A DNA stretch of 64,000 nt from Amaurobius ferox (Eukaryota > Arthropoda > Arachnida > Araneae > Amaurobiidae), in the NCBI GenBank assembly GCA_951213105.1, contig OX578138.1:92544914-92608913 (forward strand). The letters are read 5' to 3'. Numbering within the stretch: position 1 is the first letter of the stretch; each line of letters begins with the position of its first letter. Under the pieces are notes generated by a model. That model was not told the DNA's origin. It saw nothing but the letters and a program-made list of their open reading frames with translations, and ran no database searches. Position numbers and translations under genes: made by a program. Shown piece by piece: positions 23,074 through 33,984 of this stretch.

Positions 23074-26000
23074 CTAGCAGCATACCCGTTCTTCGTACGG
23101 AGTATATAATATAAAGAAACTTGAAATTCATAATCATGCCCAAATTCTTATAGTATACTAAATGACATGTATAATCAAAATATTCTGTTAAAATATTTAA
23201 TATAATGCTCCTAAAAAGAAGTTTAAGAATCTCTGTTCTCGCTATATAAAATTATCTTCATGGACATATCTGAAGAATAAAACATCTTGGACCCCTTATG
23301 TAAGCAAATATAAAAAAAAAATATGGAATTGAATCAATATATGCAAAATAAAAGCGTTAAAATTGTATGGGACCCGTACTAATTATATACGCGAATATTA
23401 GAAAATATAACCTGTATTAGTAGATTACATGTATAAATTGAAAATACCAATAAACCCGTAATCTTTAAATCTGAAGACAGTCATTTATTCCAATATATGT
23501 CAAAATTAAAGTGCTAAAATTATATGGGAAGATATACACGTACTACATATAATGTCCGATTATTAGTAGAATATTACCCGTTTTGCAATATGAGTCTCAA
23601 ATGTTTTTTGGTAAAATACAACAGACGACGTAATAAATTAAATATATAATTAATCCCCGTAATCTTCATACCAGAAGACTGTACTTGATTCCAATATATA
23701 TGCCAATATATGTCAAAATATATGCCAATATACCTGTACTACTTATATTCTCGTAGGTTAGAAGATATACCCGTGCATTCCTAGAAGATTACTCGTACAA
23801 CGTACAATATGCGTGTGTCAGCAATTTTTGCCGCAATAAAACAATGGCGTAATAACTTAAAAATATCAATAATCCCTGAATCAATAATTCCGGAAAATAT
23901 TAATAATAATAATGTTTAAACCTGAAGAGTATAATTGATATTATCCAGTCCAAAATGAAATGGCAATGAAATTTATTTAATATACATATCTTCATTATTC
24001 AAATCGGAAAGGATTTAATAAAAATCGTCTGCCGCATAAACACATTGGATTTAAATCCGTTGCTAAGCGACATGATATCATTTGCTTCAAATAAATTGGT
24101 AGAAAAAATATCGTCTAAATAGTTATATTTCTATGGAACATTTGGCGACAGTTTCCTCAAATTAGCGACATTTTAAAAAATCGCCAAATGTATCGCCAAG
24201 TGGGACTGTAGAACTGACAGTTCCACTTTGCGACAAATTGACGAAATATCATCACAATACTATCCCCTAACAAAAAACAATTAATATCATTTATGTAGCG
24301 CAATTTTATCAATTTCAAGATATTTTTATAGATTTGAAAACATTTTTATCAATTTGGTGACATTTTAAAAATTCGCTAAATGTATTACTAAGTAGGATGG
24401 TTGGTCTGACAGATAAATGCTAACCAAACATCATTTCAGTACCCTCTTCTAACAAAACAAAAAAAAATTTCATTGATATGTTGAAGACCCAAGCCACACG
24501 ACCAACCCGAAGGTTTATGGCAGCTGTTTGTGTGTCGTTTATATCAATTTGGCGACATTTGCGTCAATTTGGCAAAGTTTAAGAAAAGTTGTCAAATTAG
24601 CGATATCCCTCCAAATTCGTAGCTTTGAATTTGCAGATCTGAATGAAACTTTCTTATTCCGTTTCAATATACTAAATGAAAACACTACAATTGTATTAGA
24701 AGATATACCCGCTCTACTCTTTTTCTTTTCAACAATCGGCTATATGAATTTATTGGCTAAACACAATATATGAGTTTAGTAGCTAAATACGATATAAGCT
24801 TGAAAACTCTTTGCCAAAATAAATGAAATTGATGTACGCAGTCAGCAATTAATATAATTAAAAGAAAAATCAAACCGTCCATTCATAAGATATAATTTTA
24901 TATCCATTTATCCATTTATTTATTATTTAAATCGAAAAAAAATAATAAAAACATTAACAAACACATTTAATTTAATTGCGATGCCGAGCAACATGATATA
25001 TCCTCCTAAAATGTTAAAATTTATTAACCACTAACAGCACACCCGTTATTCGTACGGAGTGTATAATTTAAAGAAACTTAAAGTTCGCAATCACGTGCAA
25101 ATTCTGTTAAAATATTAAATTTATTGCTCCTAAAGAGAAGTTTAAGAATATATGTTCTCACTATGCAAAATTATCTTCACGATCAGATCTGAAGAATAGA
25201 ACATCCTGCCCCCTTTTGTAAGCAAATTTACAGAAGAAAAAATAGGAATTGAATGAATATATGCAACCCCGTACTAATTATATTGTCGCAGATCAGAAAA
25301 TATGCCAATGTGTTAGTAGAAGATTACCCGTATTACAATATGCGTCTCAAAAATATTTGCCAAAATAAAAGAGATGGCGTAATAAATTGAAAACATCAAT
25401 AATATCCGTACTCTTTATACCAGAAGGTCGTAATTGATTCCAATATATGCCAATATATATCAAAACATATGTCAATATACCTGTACTACTTATATTCTCG
25501 TAGATTAAAAGATATACACGTGTATTTGTAGAAGATTCGTACAACATACAATATATGAGTTTAAACAATTTTTGTCATAATAAAATAATTGCATAATAAC
25601 TTGAAAATATCAATAATCCTTGAATTAATAATCCCCGAAAATATAAATAATAATAATTTTTAAACCTGAAGACTGTAATTGATATTATCCAGTCAAAAAT
25701 GCTATAAGAAAAATCAAATCGTTCTTTTCTAAAATATATTTTTATATCCATTTATTTATTATTCAAATCGAAAAAATAATTATTAAAATTAACAGACAGA
25801 TTTAATTTAATTGCGTTTCTGAGTAACATAATATGTCATGTCTTATAACATAAACTGCGAAATTAAATAACGATTTTGATTTCTCTATACTTCTCATTGT
25901 TCCGTAAAAGCTTGTTTTAAATAAACCATGAACCATGGAGATAGATTTCCCCTTTAAATCATGTTTCAAACAATTCATGTTTTCAGAAAGTGACTAATTA

Positions 26001-26403
26001 ACATCAGTGACTAATCTCCCATCAAACTCAGAGATTAAATTTTAATTCACTTTCAAACGATTTTCAAGCTTTTCGTTTGGATAAATCACGGAGTTAGGGA
26101 GTAGAACTCCTAGGAAAAAGTTCCGTTTTTCATTAATATCTCGACAACCCCAGGTCTTAGAAACTCGAAACTTGGACAAAATTTATGGGGGGATATTTCA
26201 AGGCTATTCACCAAATTTCATTAAATTCGGTTCAGCCGTTTTCCCGTGATGATGAGACAAACGAAAATTTCGTTTTTTACTAATATCTCGAGAACCACTG
26301 GTCGTAGAAACTCAAAACACGGATATAATTTTAAGTGGGGCTATTTCTGGGCTACCCACAAAATTTCATCTAATTCGGTTCAGCCGTTCTCCCGTGATGG
26401 TGT

Positions 26404-26453
<50 letters not shown>

Positions 26454-26475
26454 TTTTCATTTTTATTTATATAGA
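23074..26475 (-). mobile_element. Helitron B, complete non-autonomous copy (3.4 kb)
   Basis: Read on the minus strand, the element starts A|TCTATATAAATAAAAATG at 26475. It continues through a (TGTC)n tract (26408-26452), a GGTTCAGCCGTTCTCCCGTG block that occurs twice, the TTGCTCGGCAACG-type word and GGCGAC/TTGCCAAAT modules (about 24130-24610). Repeated CCAATATATGCCAATATA words follow, then a hairpin (CCGTACGAAGAACGG) and the end GGTATGCTGCTAG|T at 23074. These are the hallmarks of rolling-circle Helitrons: TC start, 3' hairpin about 10 nt before CTAG, insertion between A and T, and no target duplication. No Rep or helicase frame is present. It lies between a THAP domain and a possible transposase tail, suggesting it inserted into that gene or element. 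Confidence 0.85.
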
Positions 26476-26806
26476 TACTAGCAATTATGGAGTTTTCTTT
26501 CTTTTTTTGGAGGAGGGGAGGGGGGGGGGAGATATTAGCATTTTGTAAGCTAATTTACACAGTTTAATTTATTGCAAAATATATGTAAAGTTAATTTTAA
26601 ATACCTTAAGCATTTTACTTTGTTATTAATATACATAATCATAAAACGCAATTATTTACTAATCATAATATTGACATTATATTCACATTATCTCAAGTTA
26701 TGGGACATTTCGTTTTGATATGTAAAAAGCTTAGAATACAATACTAAAATCATCAAAGTTGAAATATAATGCATAAAAAATTTATTTACAGTAAAACTAA
26801 AAGCCA

Positions 26807-27082
26807 GTGGCACATTTTTCAGAAGAAATAAAAAAGTGGGAGATTTCTTTCTTAGAAATGCAGGGCGCATATATATCAAAAGAGAAATGCGTAATTAAAA
26901 ACTTGAAGTCAAAATTAGCAAACATTTCACCTTCTATACCACTAAAAGCCATACCTTTGCTTTCACGAACCAGAACACTCATTCGCATTAAACACTTAAA
27001 TAAGACTTTCATGCAACAATTAGTAGAGAGAAAAAAGCAAAGAAAATCCTCTAAATGGTGTAAAAGCAGTATCATGGCATAA
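26807..27082 (+). pseudogene. Possible C-terminal part of a THAP/P-element-type transposase
   Basis: This open frame of about 91 codons ends at TAA 27080-27082 and has no ATG start. An in-frame stop lies just upstream, and an AAAGCCAG/T acceptor-like site sits at 26800-26807, so it reads as a terminal exon or exon remnant. The translation is strongly basic at the end (LVERKKQRKSSKWCKSS) and contains RTRTLIRIKHLNK. That is reminiscent of a short Arg-rich stretch near the C-terminus of P-element-like proteins; this is recollection, not a motif I can prove. It lies about 330 bp beyond the Helitron that follows the THAP remnant, on the same strand. Removing the Helitron would bring the two to within about 0.5 kb. 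It could instead be unrelated. Confidence 0.35.
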
Positions 27083-27836
27083 AAATGGTATGTATTGATT
27101 TATTATTTATGATCCATGTGAACATTACTTTAAAATTTTAAAACTGTACATATTTTATATATTTAAAACGCTATAAAGTTTAATAACATCAATTTTGCAT
27201 GCTTAAAATATCTTTGTGAAACTGACAGATCCAGTGGCTTAACCAAGAGTCCTAATACTCTACTAGCTCACAAAATGCATCGTCTTTTTGTTGGGTAAAT
27301 AAATTAAATCTATTGCCATTGACCATCTATTCGACCGTCAACTCCCCCCTTTTCCCAAGATCCTATCTACGCTTCTTAATATAATATATAGTTATGTAAC
27401 TACTAGATTGATGATATTTCATAGTCATCAAGATATGTTATATGTATGTGGGATTTTTTACGCAATTAGATATTTTTGAAATACATATTTATATTACATG
27501 TAGAAAGTATTATCAATGTTTAAGATAATGGATACTATATTTTTAAAAATCCGATGATTAGATATTTATTCATATCGTCATATCTGTATTAAAACACTTG
27601 AAATGTAATTTTTATATTTACTACCTTTTCACGATATATTTCAGCTTTTATTATAAATAATATATGTATTATAATATTTTAATGATAACCCTATGAATGT
27701 ATGAGTAGAATCATTTAATTTCATTCTTCTAAAATTTTATTACGAATGATCTTATCTCCTTTTCGAATGATAAACGCGAACTTTCTAAACTTTATGCACG
27801 TATCTCTATGTCCCCTCTTCTTGACTTGTAAGTCAG

Positions 27837-27844
27837 TGACGTCA
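27837..27844. promoter_or_regulatory. TGACGTCA palindrome (CRE-like), inverted counterpart of 22412
   Basis: It is embedded in CAGTGACGTCACG (27834-27846), the exact reverse complement of 22410-22422. It lies about 750 bp beyond the possible transposase tail. The following GC-richer segment (27860-28000) includes a TTATATTTAAAG TATA-like word and an AGAGGGAAAGGGGTCTGGAG stretch, so a promoter is possible. A terminal inverted repeat of the THAP-type element is the alternative. Confidence 0.35.
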
Positions 27845-28239
27845 CGCTTCAAGTAGCTCTCCCGGTCGAAAAGCAACCCCCTTTCTCTGACCTACCTTAT
27901 ATTTAAAGTACCTTGCATCCAGAGGGAAAGGGGTCTGGAGAGGACTTAGTGGTAGAGTCCGTGGTCCCTTTCCACTGACCTGACAATTTTTTTAAATAAT
28001 CCGTTCGAAAAGCTTTTCTGTCATTACCTGCTTTGTCTCACTATGGTATCATATTACGTATACCATGTTGCTTAGATGACGTTATATCCATTAAGTTTAA
28101 GAAAAAATTATATTTTTTTTCATATTTTAATTTGTGCATTTCCTAAACTTGATACTAGTATAAGTCGATTAGCAACGCACTCCAACATTTCTGTTGTTGT
28201 TTTTGTTGATAATTCCGCTGCAGCTAGTCCTAAACTAGA

Positions 28240-28660
28240 CCAAGTCCATGAGACCATGAATACCAAGAAAATCCAGAACCAAACAGCAGATCAGAGATAA
28301 GATCATTCCGGAATAGACCCATACAGTAAAGGAAATGTTGGGGAGAAGCTTTCACAAGTTAGCACTTTCTGCAAATAGGAAAAACTTTACAATCCCGAAC
28401 GTAAGACATTTCAAATACCCACTCATGAACCTAGAAATAGTTGTTTGATAGACTTTGTCATCACCGAAGGCAAGAAGAGCATCACCAAGACAAACACCAT
28501 GGGACCAACAATGGACTGGTGTGAACTTCCAAGCGTTTCTGTCAATAATTTGTCTTCTAGAGAAATTTCCACATTTATTTTCACAGAATGACATCATCTT
28601 TGACTTAACTATCCTTAATTCAAACCACTGCATTGCTATAAATGGTAGTATCCTGGTAAA
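28240..28660. other. Higher-complexity segment, possibly a decayed exon
   Basis: Base composition is more balanced than in the surroundings. Open frames run on both strands: minus-strand 28352-28633 (93 codons), and a plus-strand frame at 28294-28600 with two stops that includes PTHEPRNSCLIDFVITEGKK. Neither translation matches a family that I know. It may be an old coding remnant. Confidence 0.2.
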
Positions 28661-29297
28661 ATTTTAATTTTAATGTTATTTAATCCTTAGACAGCCGCTA
28701 CATATAATTAGCAAAGAAAAGTTACTCGATTTTCATTGAAATTCATTGAAATTCAATTTTCATTGAATTCCATATGTCAGGAGGAAATGGATCCGCCCAT
28801 CTCCAACTGTCCAGATCTATTAAATCGGAATATGGAAGGAACATATACCTATCTGTATTTCTAGAGGTGGCGGGAAATGGCACATAAGTCAAAATTTTAA
28901 ATTTTGTTATAACATGCATATTTGGTTTAAGAAATTTATGAACATTGTTGTGGAAAAATAATCAGTTGGATTTTCCATATGGTATATAAAAGAGGAAAAC
29001 CTAAAAATCTATTAGATTTTGCATGTAAATCAGAGGGGCAATAAATTATAAATAAAGAAAAAATATTATTTATTAAGCTTATAAATATATAATAAATTAA
29101 ATATACATTCAATATGTAATCTGATAATTAAGAATTAAAATTTATAAAATGTTCTTCGAAAATGTAACAACATTTTCATTCCTTGATGTTTCAATATCTT
29201 TATTTTTTTTTTATTTACATGATTTTTCCCAACAGTTCTAGATTTTAAATAGACATTATAAACTTGTTTAATTTAAGAGTTTAAGTATTATATTTTT

Positions 29298-30259
29298 ACT
29301 TTCCTTATATACATAATGTATAAAGAAAGTATTGTGACGGGGTCGAAAATTCGAATTCGTGTTTTCGACGGCAAGAGCACGTTTCAAGCATCCGTGATCA
29401 CGAATCAAACATTTTTGTGGTGATGTCTATGTATGTGTGTGTGTGTGTGTGTGTGTGAAAGTATGTGTGTGTGTGTGCGTGTGTGTCTGTGTGTGTGCGT
29501 CAGTGAGATTGTGGAGACGATATCTCACGAACAAATAGAGCTATTCGAATGCCATTTGGTTCCAAAATCACAATACGTGAATACCGGAAGCCTATTGTTT
29601 TAAATGTAATCGAATCCCCTTCTAAATTTCCGAGTAAAATTTTGATAAGATGATCAAAAAAACAAAACCTTTAATATATTTACGCAAATAGACATTTTTA
29701 TGTAATTTTTCCTTAGAAAACGATTGACATAAACTTTAGAACGCTAGCATGAACCGTTCTTGAGATATTGAACATTTTTTAAATGCATTTATCAAAAAAT
29801 CCCATAAATTAAAAAAATATATATTAACTGTTGAGAAACATATTCACTTTTCATATGTAATATCATGCGATAAATCTGGTGACATCCTTCTCGTGGATTT
29901 AGCTCGTTTCATTCATGAGAAATGATACTTTGAGAAATACTTTTGTATTTGAAATCTAATAGTTATTTATCTGTAATACGAATAACTTATTTCCCCGTCC
30001 ATAACGCTTGGAGAGATTTTGGCGCCGAAATTGGCGGAATGTCGACAACTTGGCGACTTTTTATATGTTGCCAAATTAACGAAAATCTCGATAAATGAAT
30101 AGAAATAGCATTAAATCAATGAAAATGACGACTAATTGACGAAAATTCAATATCCTAAAAATAATATAAATATCTACTATACGAAACACCTATTTTTTAT
30201 TATAAAAGTAGTAAATTCATTGCATTATATGAAGAAAGTCATGTGTTGCCCACATCAGA
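29298..30259 (-). mobile_element. Family A helentron-like element, complete
   Basis: In plus-strand order: the terminal hairpin ACTTTCCTTATATAC with TATAAAGAAAGT, GGGGTCGAAAATTCGAATTC with its inner hairpin partner GTTTTCGACGGC, long (GT)n tracts (29416-29500), and an ATTCGAATGCCATTTGGTTC block. Then the AACGATTGACATAAACTTTA block, the GGCGAC module (about 30015-30075) and the end GTGTTGCCCACATCAGA. 962 bp, non-coding. Confidence 0.8.
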
Positions 30260-30264
30260 TTTTT

Positions 30265-30515
30265 TAATTTCAACCCAGACCGTCTCTATCAGAAGGTGTA
30301 GTGTATCTGTTTGGACGCCGGGGCAGTATCACCTTATTTTCACCAGAACCCCGTGGAGGTGCCATCCACAGGTACCGTACAAATTTTTCACTGCCACCAA
30401 CCCCTCGGAAGGAATTTCGGACCCGCAGATGTAACGTGCCCGTACTCGGACCCACAATATATTCAGACCCGTATTCTGGCCCACAGATGTAGCGTACCTT
30501 TTGAGAAGACGCCTC
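30265..30515. repeat. GC-rich repeat G, copy 1
   Basis: The stretch CCCAGACCGTC....GAAGGTGT.G.GTA.CTGTTTGGACG.CCGGG is shared with 38448-38510 and, inverted, with 37795-37880. Further in, CCGCAGATGTAACGTRCC and CCACAGATGTAGCGTACC form a short internal direct repeat. It is far richer in G and C than its surroundings. Overlapping short open frames are by-products of this composition. Confidence 0.5.
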
Positions 30516-30779
30516 TATTAAAAACAACTCCCGATAGTACTCAAAGAATGCAAGACATTCTCGGTGAAATGCGCAGCTGTGTAATTTCTATGAACATTTT
30601 TTAACAATCGCGTAGATACATATCACAGGATGGTAATACACTGGAAAATATTGAAAAATGAACAGAAATTTCGCACTCGTTGCAGATTTCATAGAAGTTA
30701 TAAATTATATTAAAGGGATAATTCACGTTTGCTACCATTACCTAACCGCTGTAAGTCGAACTGAATGGCTACATTTGGT

Positions 30780-31124
30780 ATATTATTCTTCAACTAGAGT
30801 GGATAACGGCAATTTTTTCGTGCCACATCACAAAAGAAGGCAGGGTCTTTTACCCCGAATCGTACCAAAATCTTATCAGCTCCAGGGTCACGCACAGTGA
30901 CAGAGTTATAAAATATTATGAAATTCAGTCCAACAGTTTTTGAATTAGAGTGGATTCATATATTGCACAGACTGGCACACACACACACACAGACGTCACG
31001 CTAAAAATAGTGTTTTCGTGTTCTAGAGGTCCCGAAACATGTAGATCCGTCGAAAACTCGAGTTGCGATTTTTGGTATGATACCAATACTTTCCCTATAC
31101 ATTACCATGTATTGCAGGGAAGGT
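30780..31124 (+). mobile_element. Family D element, 5'-truncated
   Basis: It carries the ACTAGAGTGGATAACG and AATCGTACCAAAATC words, a GAAATTCAGTCCAACAG block before a (CA)n tract (30975-30990), then GTAGATCCGTCGAAAACTCG and the terminal palindrome ending TGCAGGGAAGGT at 31124. The next family D start follows after five bases. Confidence 0.75.
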
Positions 31125-31129
31125 GAAAA

Positions 31130-31318
31130 TTTGATGTGGGCAGCACATGACTTTCCCTGCAGACTCAATTTCATCTTCTCTTTATTTCTGTAATAATTCA
31201 TTAAATTCAGTTTAATTGCACTTTAACACTGAGTTAATTTAATTAAATTTTTGTTTTTATTTGATAACAGGAATTTGTTTTCAAGGTGGTGTAACAAAAA
31301 TGCAAAGGAACTCAAATT
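31130..31318 (+). mobile_element. Family D element, 5' fragment
   Basis: TTTGATGTGGGCAGCACATG, the ACTTTCCCTGCAGACTC arm and the following TTTAATTGCACTTTAA and GGTGGTGTAAC words match 14577-14720 in order. The rest of the element is missing. It directly follows the 3' end of the copy at 30780-31124. Confidence 0.7.
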
Positions 31319-31559
31319 AGTAGCCACCATGTCTTATGCAATTAGTAACCATGTCTTATGGAATTAATATAAATTAAATGAAGTGTGGCTCAACTTGACT
31401 TTCTCATACTAAAACCAGCATTTCTTTTTTTTTCCATATTATAAAACCGTACCAGGTATCATGCTATAGTTGCGATCATTTGAAACAAAGATTTTTCCAG
31501 ATAAACGGCAGATAAATTCTACCAATATATCATTACAATGCAATGTCTTAACTAAGCAC

Positions 31560-32185
31560 AATTAATTTCATTGGTAAGGCTTCATATTTATCAATTTCAC
31601 GATATTTCTATCGATTTAGCAATATTTTTGTTAATTTGGCAACATTTAAAATATTCGCTAAGCTTTCGATATCCCGCCAAATATTCGGCCAAGCGTTATA
31701 GGCGGTCGGACATAGAAATGCGTTATTAAGGTATTAAATTAATAATTCCCACAAAGTAACTTTTCTTATTAAGGAAATTGAACTTAATTTTACAAAACTT
31801 TCATTTATTTTATTGAGTTTTCATTAATTATGCTTCATTTATATCAAGCTGGGGTCATTTTATCAATTTGGAGACATTTTCGTTTATTCGACGATGTTTT
31901 GTTCAATTTGAGACATTTGAAAAAGTCGCCAAATTTGTAGCTAATTGGGACGGTTGGATTGACAGACAAACGATATTGAAACAGAGTACTATCTCTTAAC
32001 AAAACACATTTGATGTATTCGATGCATCTTCATTTTTATCAATTTAAGGACATTTTCTTACAGATTTTGATATATTTTCATCAGTTTCGTAACATTTCGG
32101 AAGTCGGCAAGTTAGCGATTTCCTGTCAGTTTTGTCGCCAAGTGTTAAAGATATGGATGGATGGGGAAATGGGTTCTTAATATAA
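31560..32185. repeat. GGCGAC-module repeats, unassigned to A or B
   Basis: The region has three or four diverged units of the TTTGGCAACATTTAAAA.. TCGCTAAG.. CGCCAAAT.. CGTTATAG type. They include CAAATTTGTAGCTAATTGGG and a GACAAACGATATTGAAACAG segment typical of the module as found in Helitron B (CCAAGTGGGACTGTAGAACT in B). No element ends are visible. Confidence 0.5.
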
Positions 32186-32587
32186 TTTTTAAGTAGTTTA
32201 TGATATTTTGTTCTACAAATATTTGTAATTTTCTTCCTTTTGCAAGGAAACATTTGAAAAATCTGTATTGTTGGTCCAAATGATCATAATTACAGTATGT
32301 TACACTTTGCTTTAAAATGCTTGAAAAAATATTTCAATTGATCAAAAACTTGACAATGCACCCCAAAGGGGGAAACAGCCCCTCTTCCCCGAGGAGGGCT
32401 ACTGACGTCACGAACACAAAAATGGCTTTTTTTCATAACAATGATTAAAATGACAAAATCTGGTAATCATTGAGCCATAAATAACCCATTTTATGCATGA
32501 TTATGTCAAATTGTGCCCTGTGTTGCCGTTTAAAAAAATATAAAAATTCGAATAAACTTCGAACTCTTTGATCGAATTCTATAAAAT

Positions 32588-32630
32588 TACACTGGCGGAA
32601 AATAAAATCCCAACACCAAGAAAAAATTAG
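32588..32630 (+). repeat. Candidate terminal inverted repeat of the Tc1-like element (one end only)
   Basis: TA is followed by CACTGGCGGAAAATAAAATC, in the position and style of a Tc1/mariner end, about 165 bp beyond the C-terminal stop of the transposase at 32754. The matching end beyond the N-terminus (after 33765) was not found, so that side seems to have been lost, where a truncated Helitron now begins. Confidence 0.4.
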
Positions 32631-32753
32631 TTTATAGGAATGAAATTTAGGCAAAGCATTTGTGTAGGTAACATATTTATTTGATGAAAGTTTCAAGGTC
32701 ACAGGTTAAAGTATGTGCGAAAAGAATCATTTCAAATGTGAAATGGTGGTACA

Positions 32754-33765
32754 TTAATAACTGCTGTAGTCGCCACGATTTTGAATGTAAGCAAGCAAAC
32801 GTGCATACATTTTGTCGTATAGGTGATGTATGTCATTTTGTGGGATGGAGTTTCATGCCTGTTGCACTTGGTCAGTCCAATCAGCAACGGTTAATGCTGG
32901 TTGTGGATTTGTCTTCCAATAATGCCCATGGGTGTTCGATGGGAGAAAGATCTGGTGATCTCTCAGACCAAGGCAGCATGTCGTCACTCTGTGGACCACT
33001 TTGGGTGACAGCAGCGGTATGAGGACGAGCATTATCCTCTTGAAAAATACCCTCTTGGGTACTGCTCATGAATGTCAGCACAACCGGTTCAATCACCGGT
33101 CAGATGTACAAATTTGCGGTCAAGGTGCTTGGGATAACGACGAGGGTGTTCCTGCTGTCATAGAAAATGGCTCCCCAGACCATAACTCCTGGTATAGGTC
33201 CAGTGTGTCTACATCGCAGACGCCTTGGTTCCAAGCGCTTAACTGGTCTCTTTCTTGCCAACATACGATCATCTCTGGAACCAAGACAGAAACTGCTCTC
33301 ATCTGAGAATACAACATATCTCCACTCCGTCCTCCAATGAGCTCTACTTTGACACCACTGACGTCGCAGGTGGCAGTGATTCAGAGTTAGAGGTATGAAC
33401 GTTACATGCCGTTTGGATCGGAGCTGTCCCTCAAGTAATTGAATTCCTACAGTTCGCTGTGTCACTCTGGCGCCAAGAGAAACTCTAATTGCTGCTGCAG
33501 ATGCAGTACGATCCGCCACAGCCATGCGGCGAATACGGCAGTCTTCCCTCTCAGTAGTGGCCCGTGTGCAGCCGGACCCCGATTTTCTTGCGACAGTGCC
33601 TTCTTGTTACCACTGCTGCCAACAATCATGCACAGTGCTTATATCCCTGCCAAATCTTTCTACAATATCACGGAGAGAAAATCCACCTTCTCGTAGCTCT
33701 ATTATACGTCCTCGTTCAAACTCACTGAGCAGCTAATACTGTCTTCTTCGTCTCCTTAAAGGCAT
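32754..33765 (-). pseudogene. Tc1-like transposase pseudogene
   Basis: A DDE transposase of the IS630/Tc1/mariner superfamily, which cuts and pastes its element at TA sites. From ATG 33765 the frame opens with a basic MPLRRRRRQY and a helix-turn-helix region (FERGRIIELREGGFSLRDIV, then FGRDISTVHDCW). The core follows: VVFSDESSF with the first Asp, GVMVWGAI, EDNARPHTA with the second Asp, and SPDLSPIEHPW with the Glu. I count 32 residues between the second Asp and the Glu. In-frame stops are TAG at codon 11, TAA at codon 53 and TGA before PVIEPVV (33100-33102), and the frame then stops at 32881. A shift there recovers a C-terminal tail ending GDYSSY and TAA at 32754. About 337 codons in total, near normal length. 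Decay is by few point changes, so this copy looks younger than the one at 41-42 kb. Confidence 0.9.
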
Positions 33766-33984
33766 TCTTGACCCAAACCTAGCTCACAGCGTCCAATCCG
33801 GACGATAAATAACCCTCACGAAATTTGCATCGCGTATTTAAGCAAACGTGATTTGCATGATCGTAGTGGCGCTATTAGCGCCTCTCTTATTCGTAGCGCC
33901 ACTCTTATTCTCCAGCGCGAAATGTGAATAGGCGTAATCTTTCATATGTGCAAAAACGCGCCTCTCAAGTTTTATTTATCTAGC

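Noticed and set aside
30243..30604. Four overlapping open frames on both strands
   Set aside because: GC-rich repeat G has few stops in any frame; the translations share no known motif.
32403..32410. Third TGACGTCA site as part of a set with 22412 and 27837
   Set aside because: Flanking bases agree only on the GTTCG side, and no coding or repeat context ties it to the THAP region.
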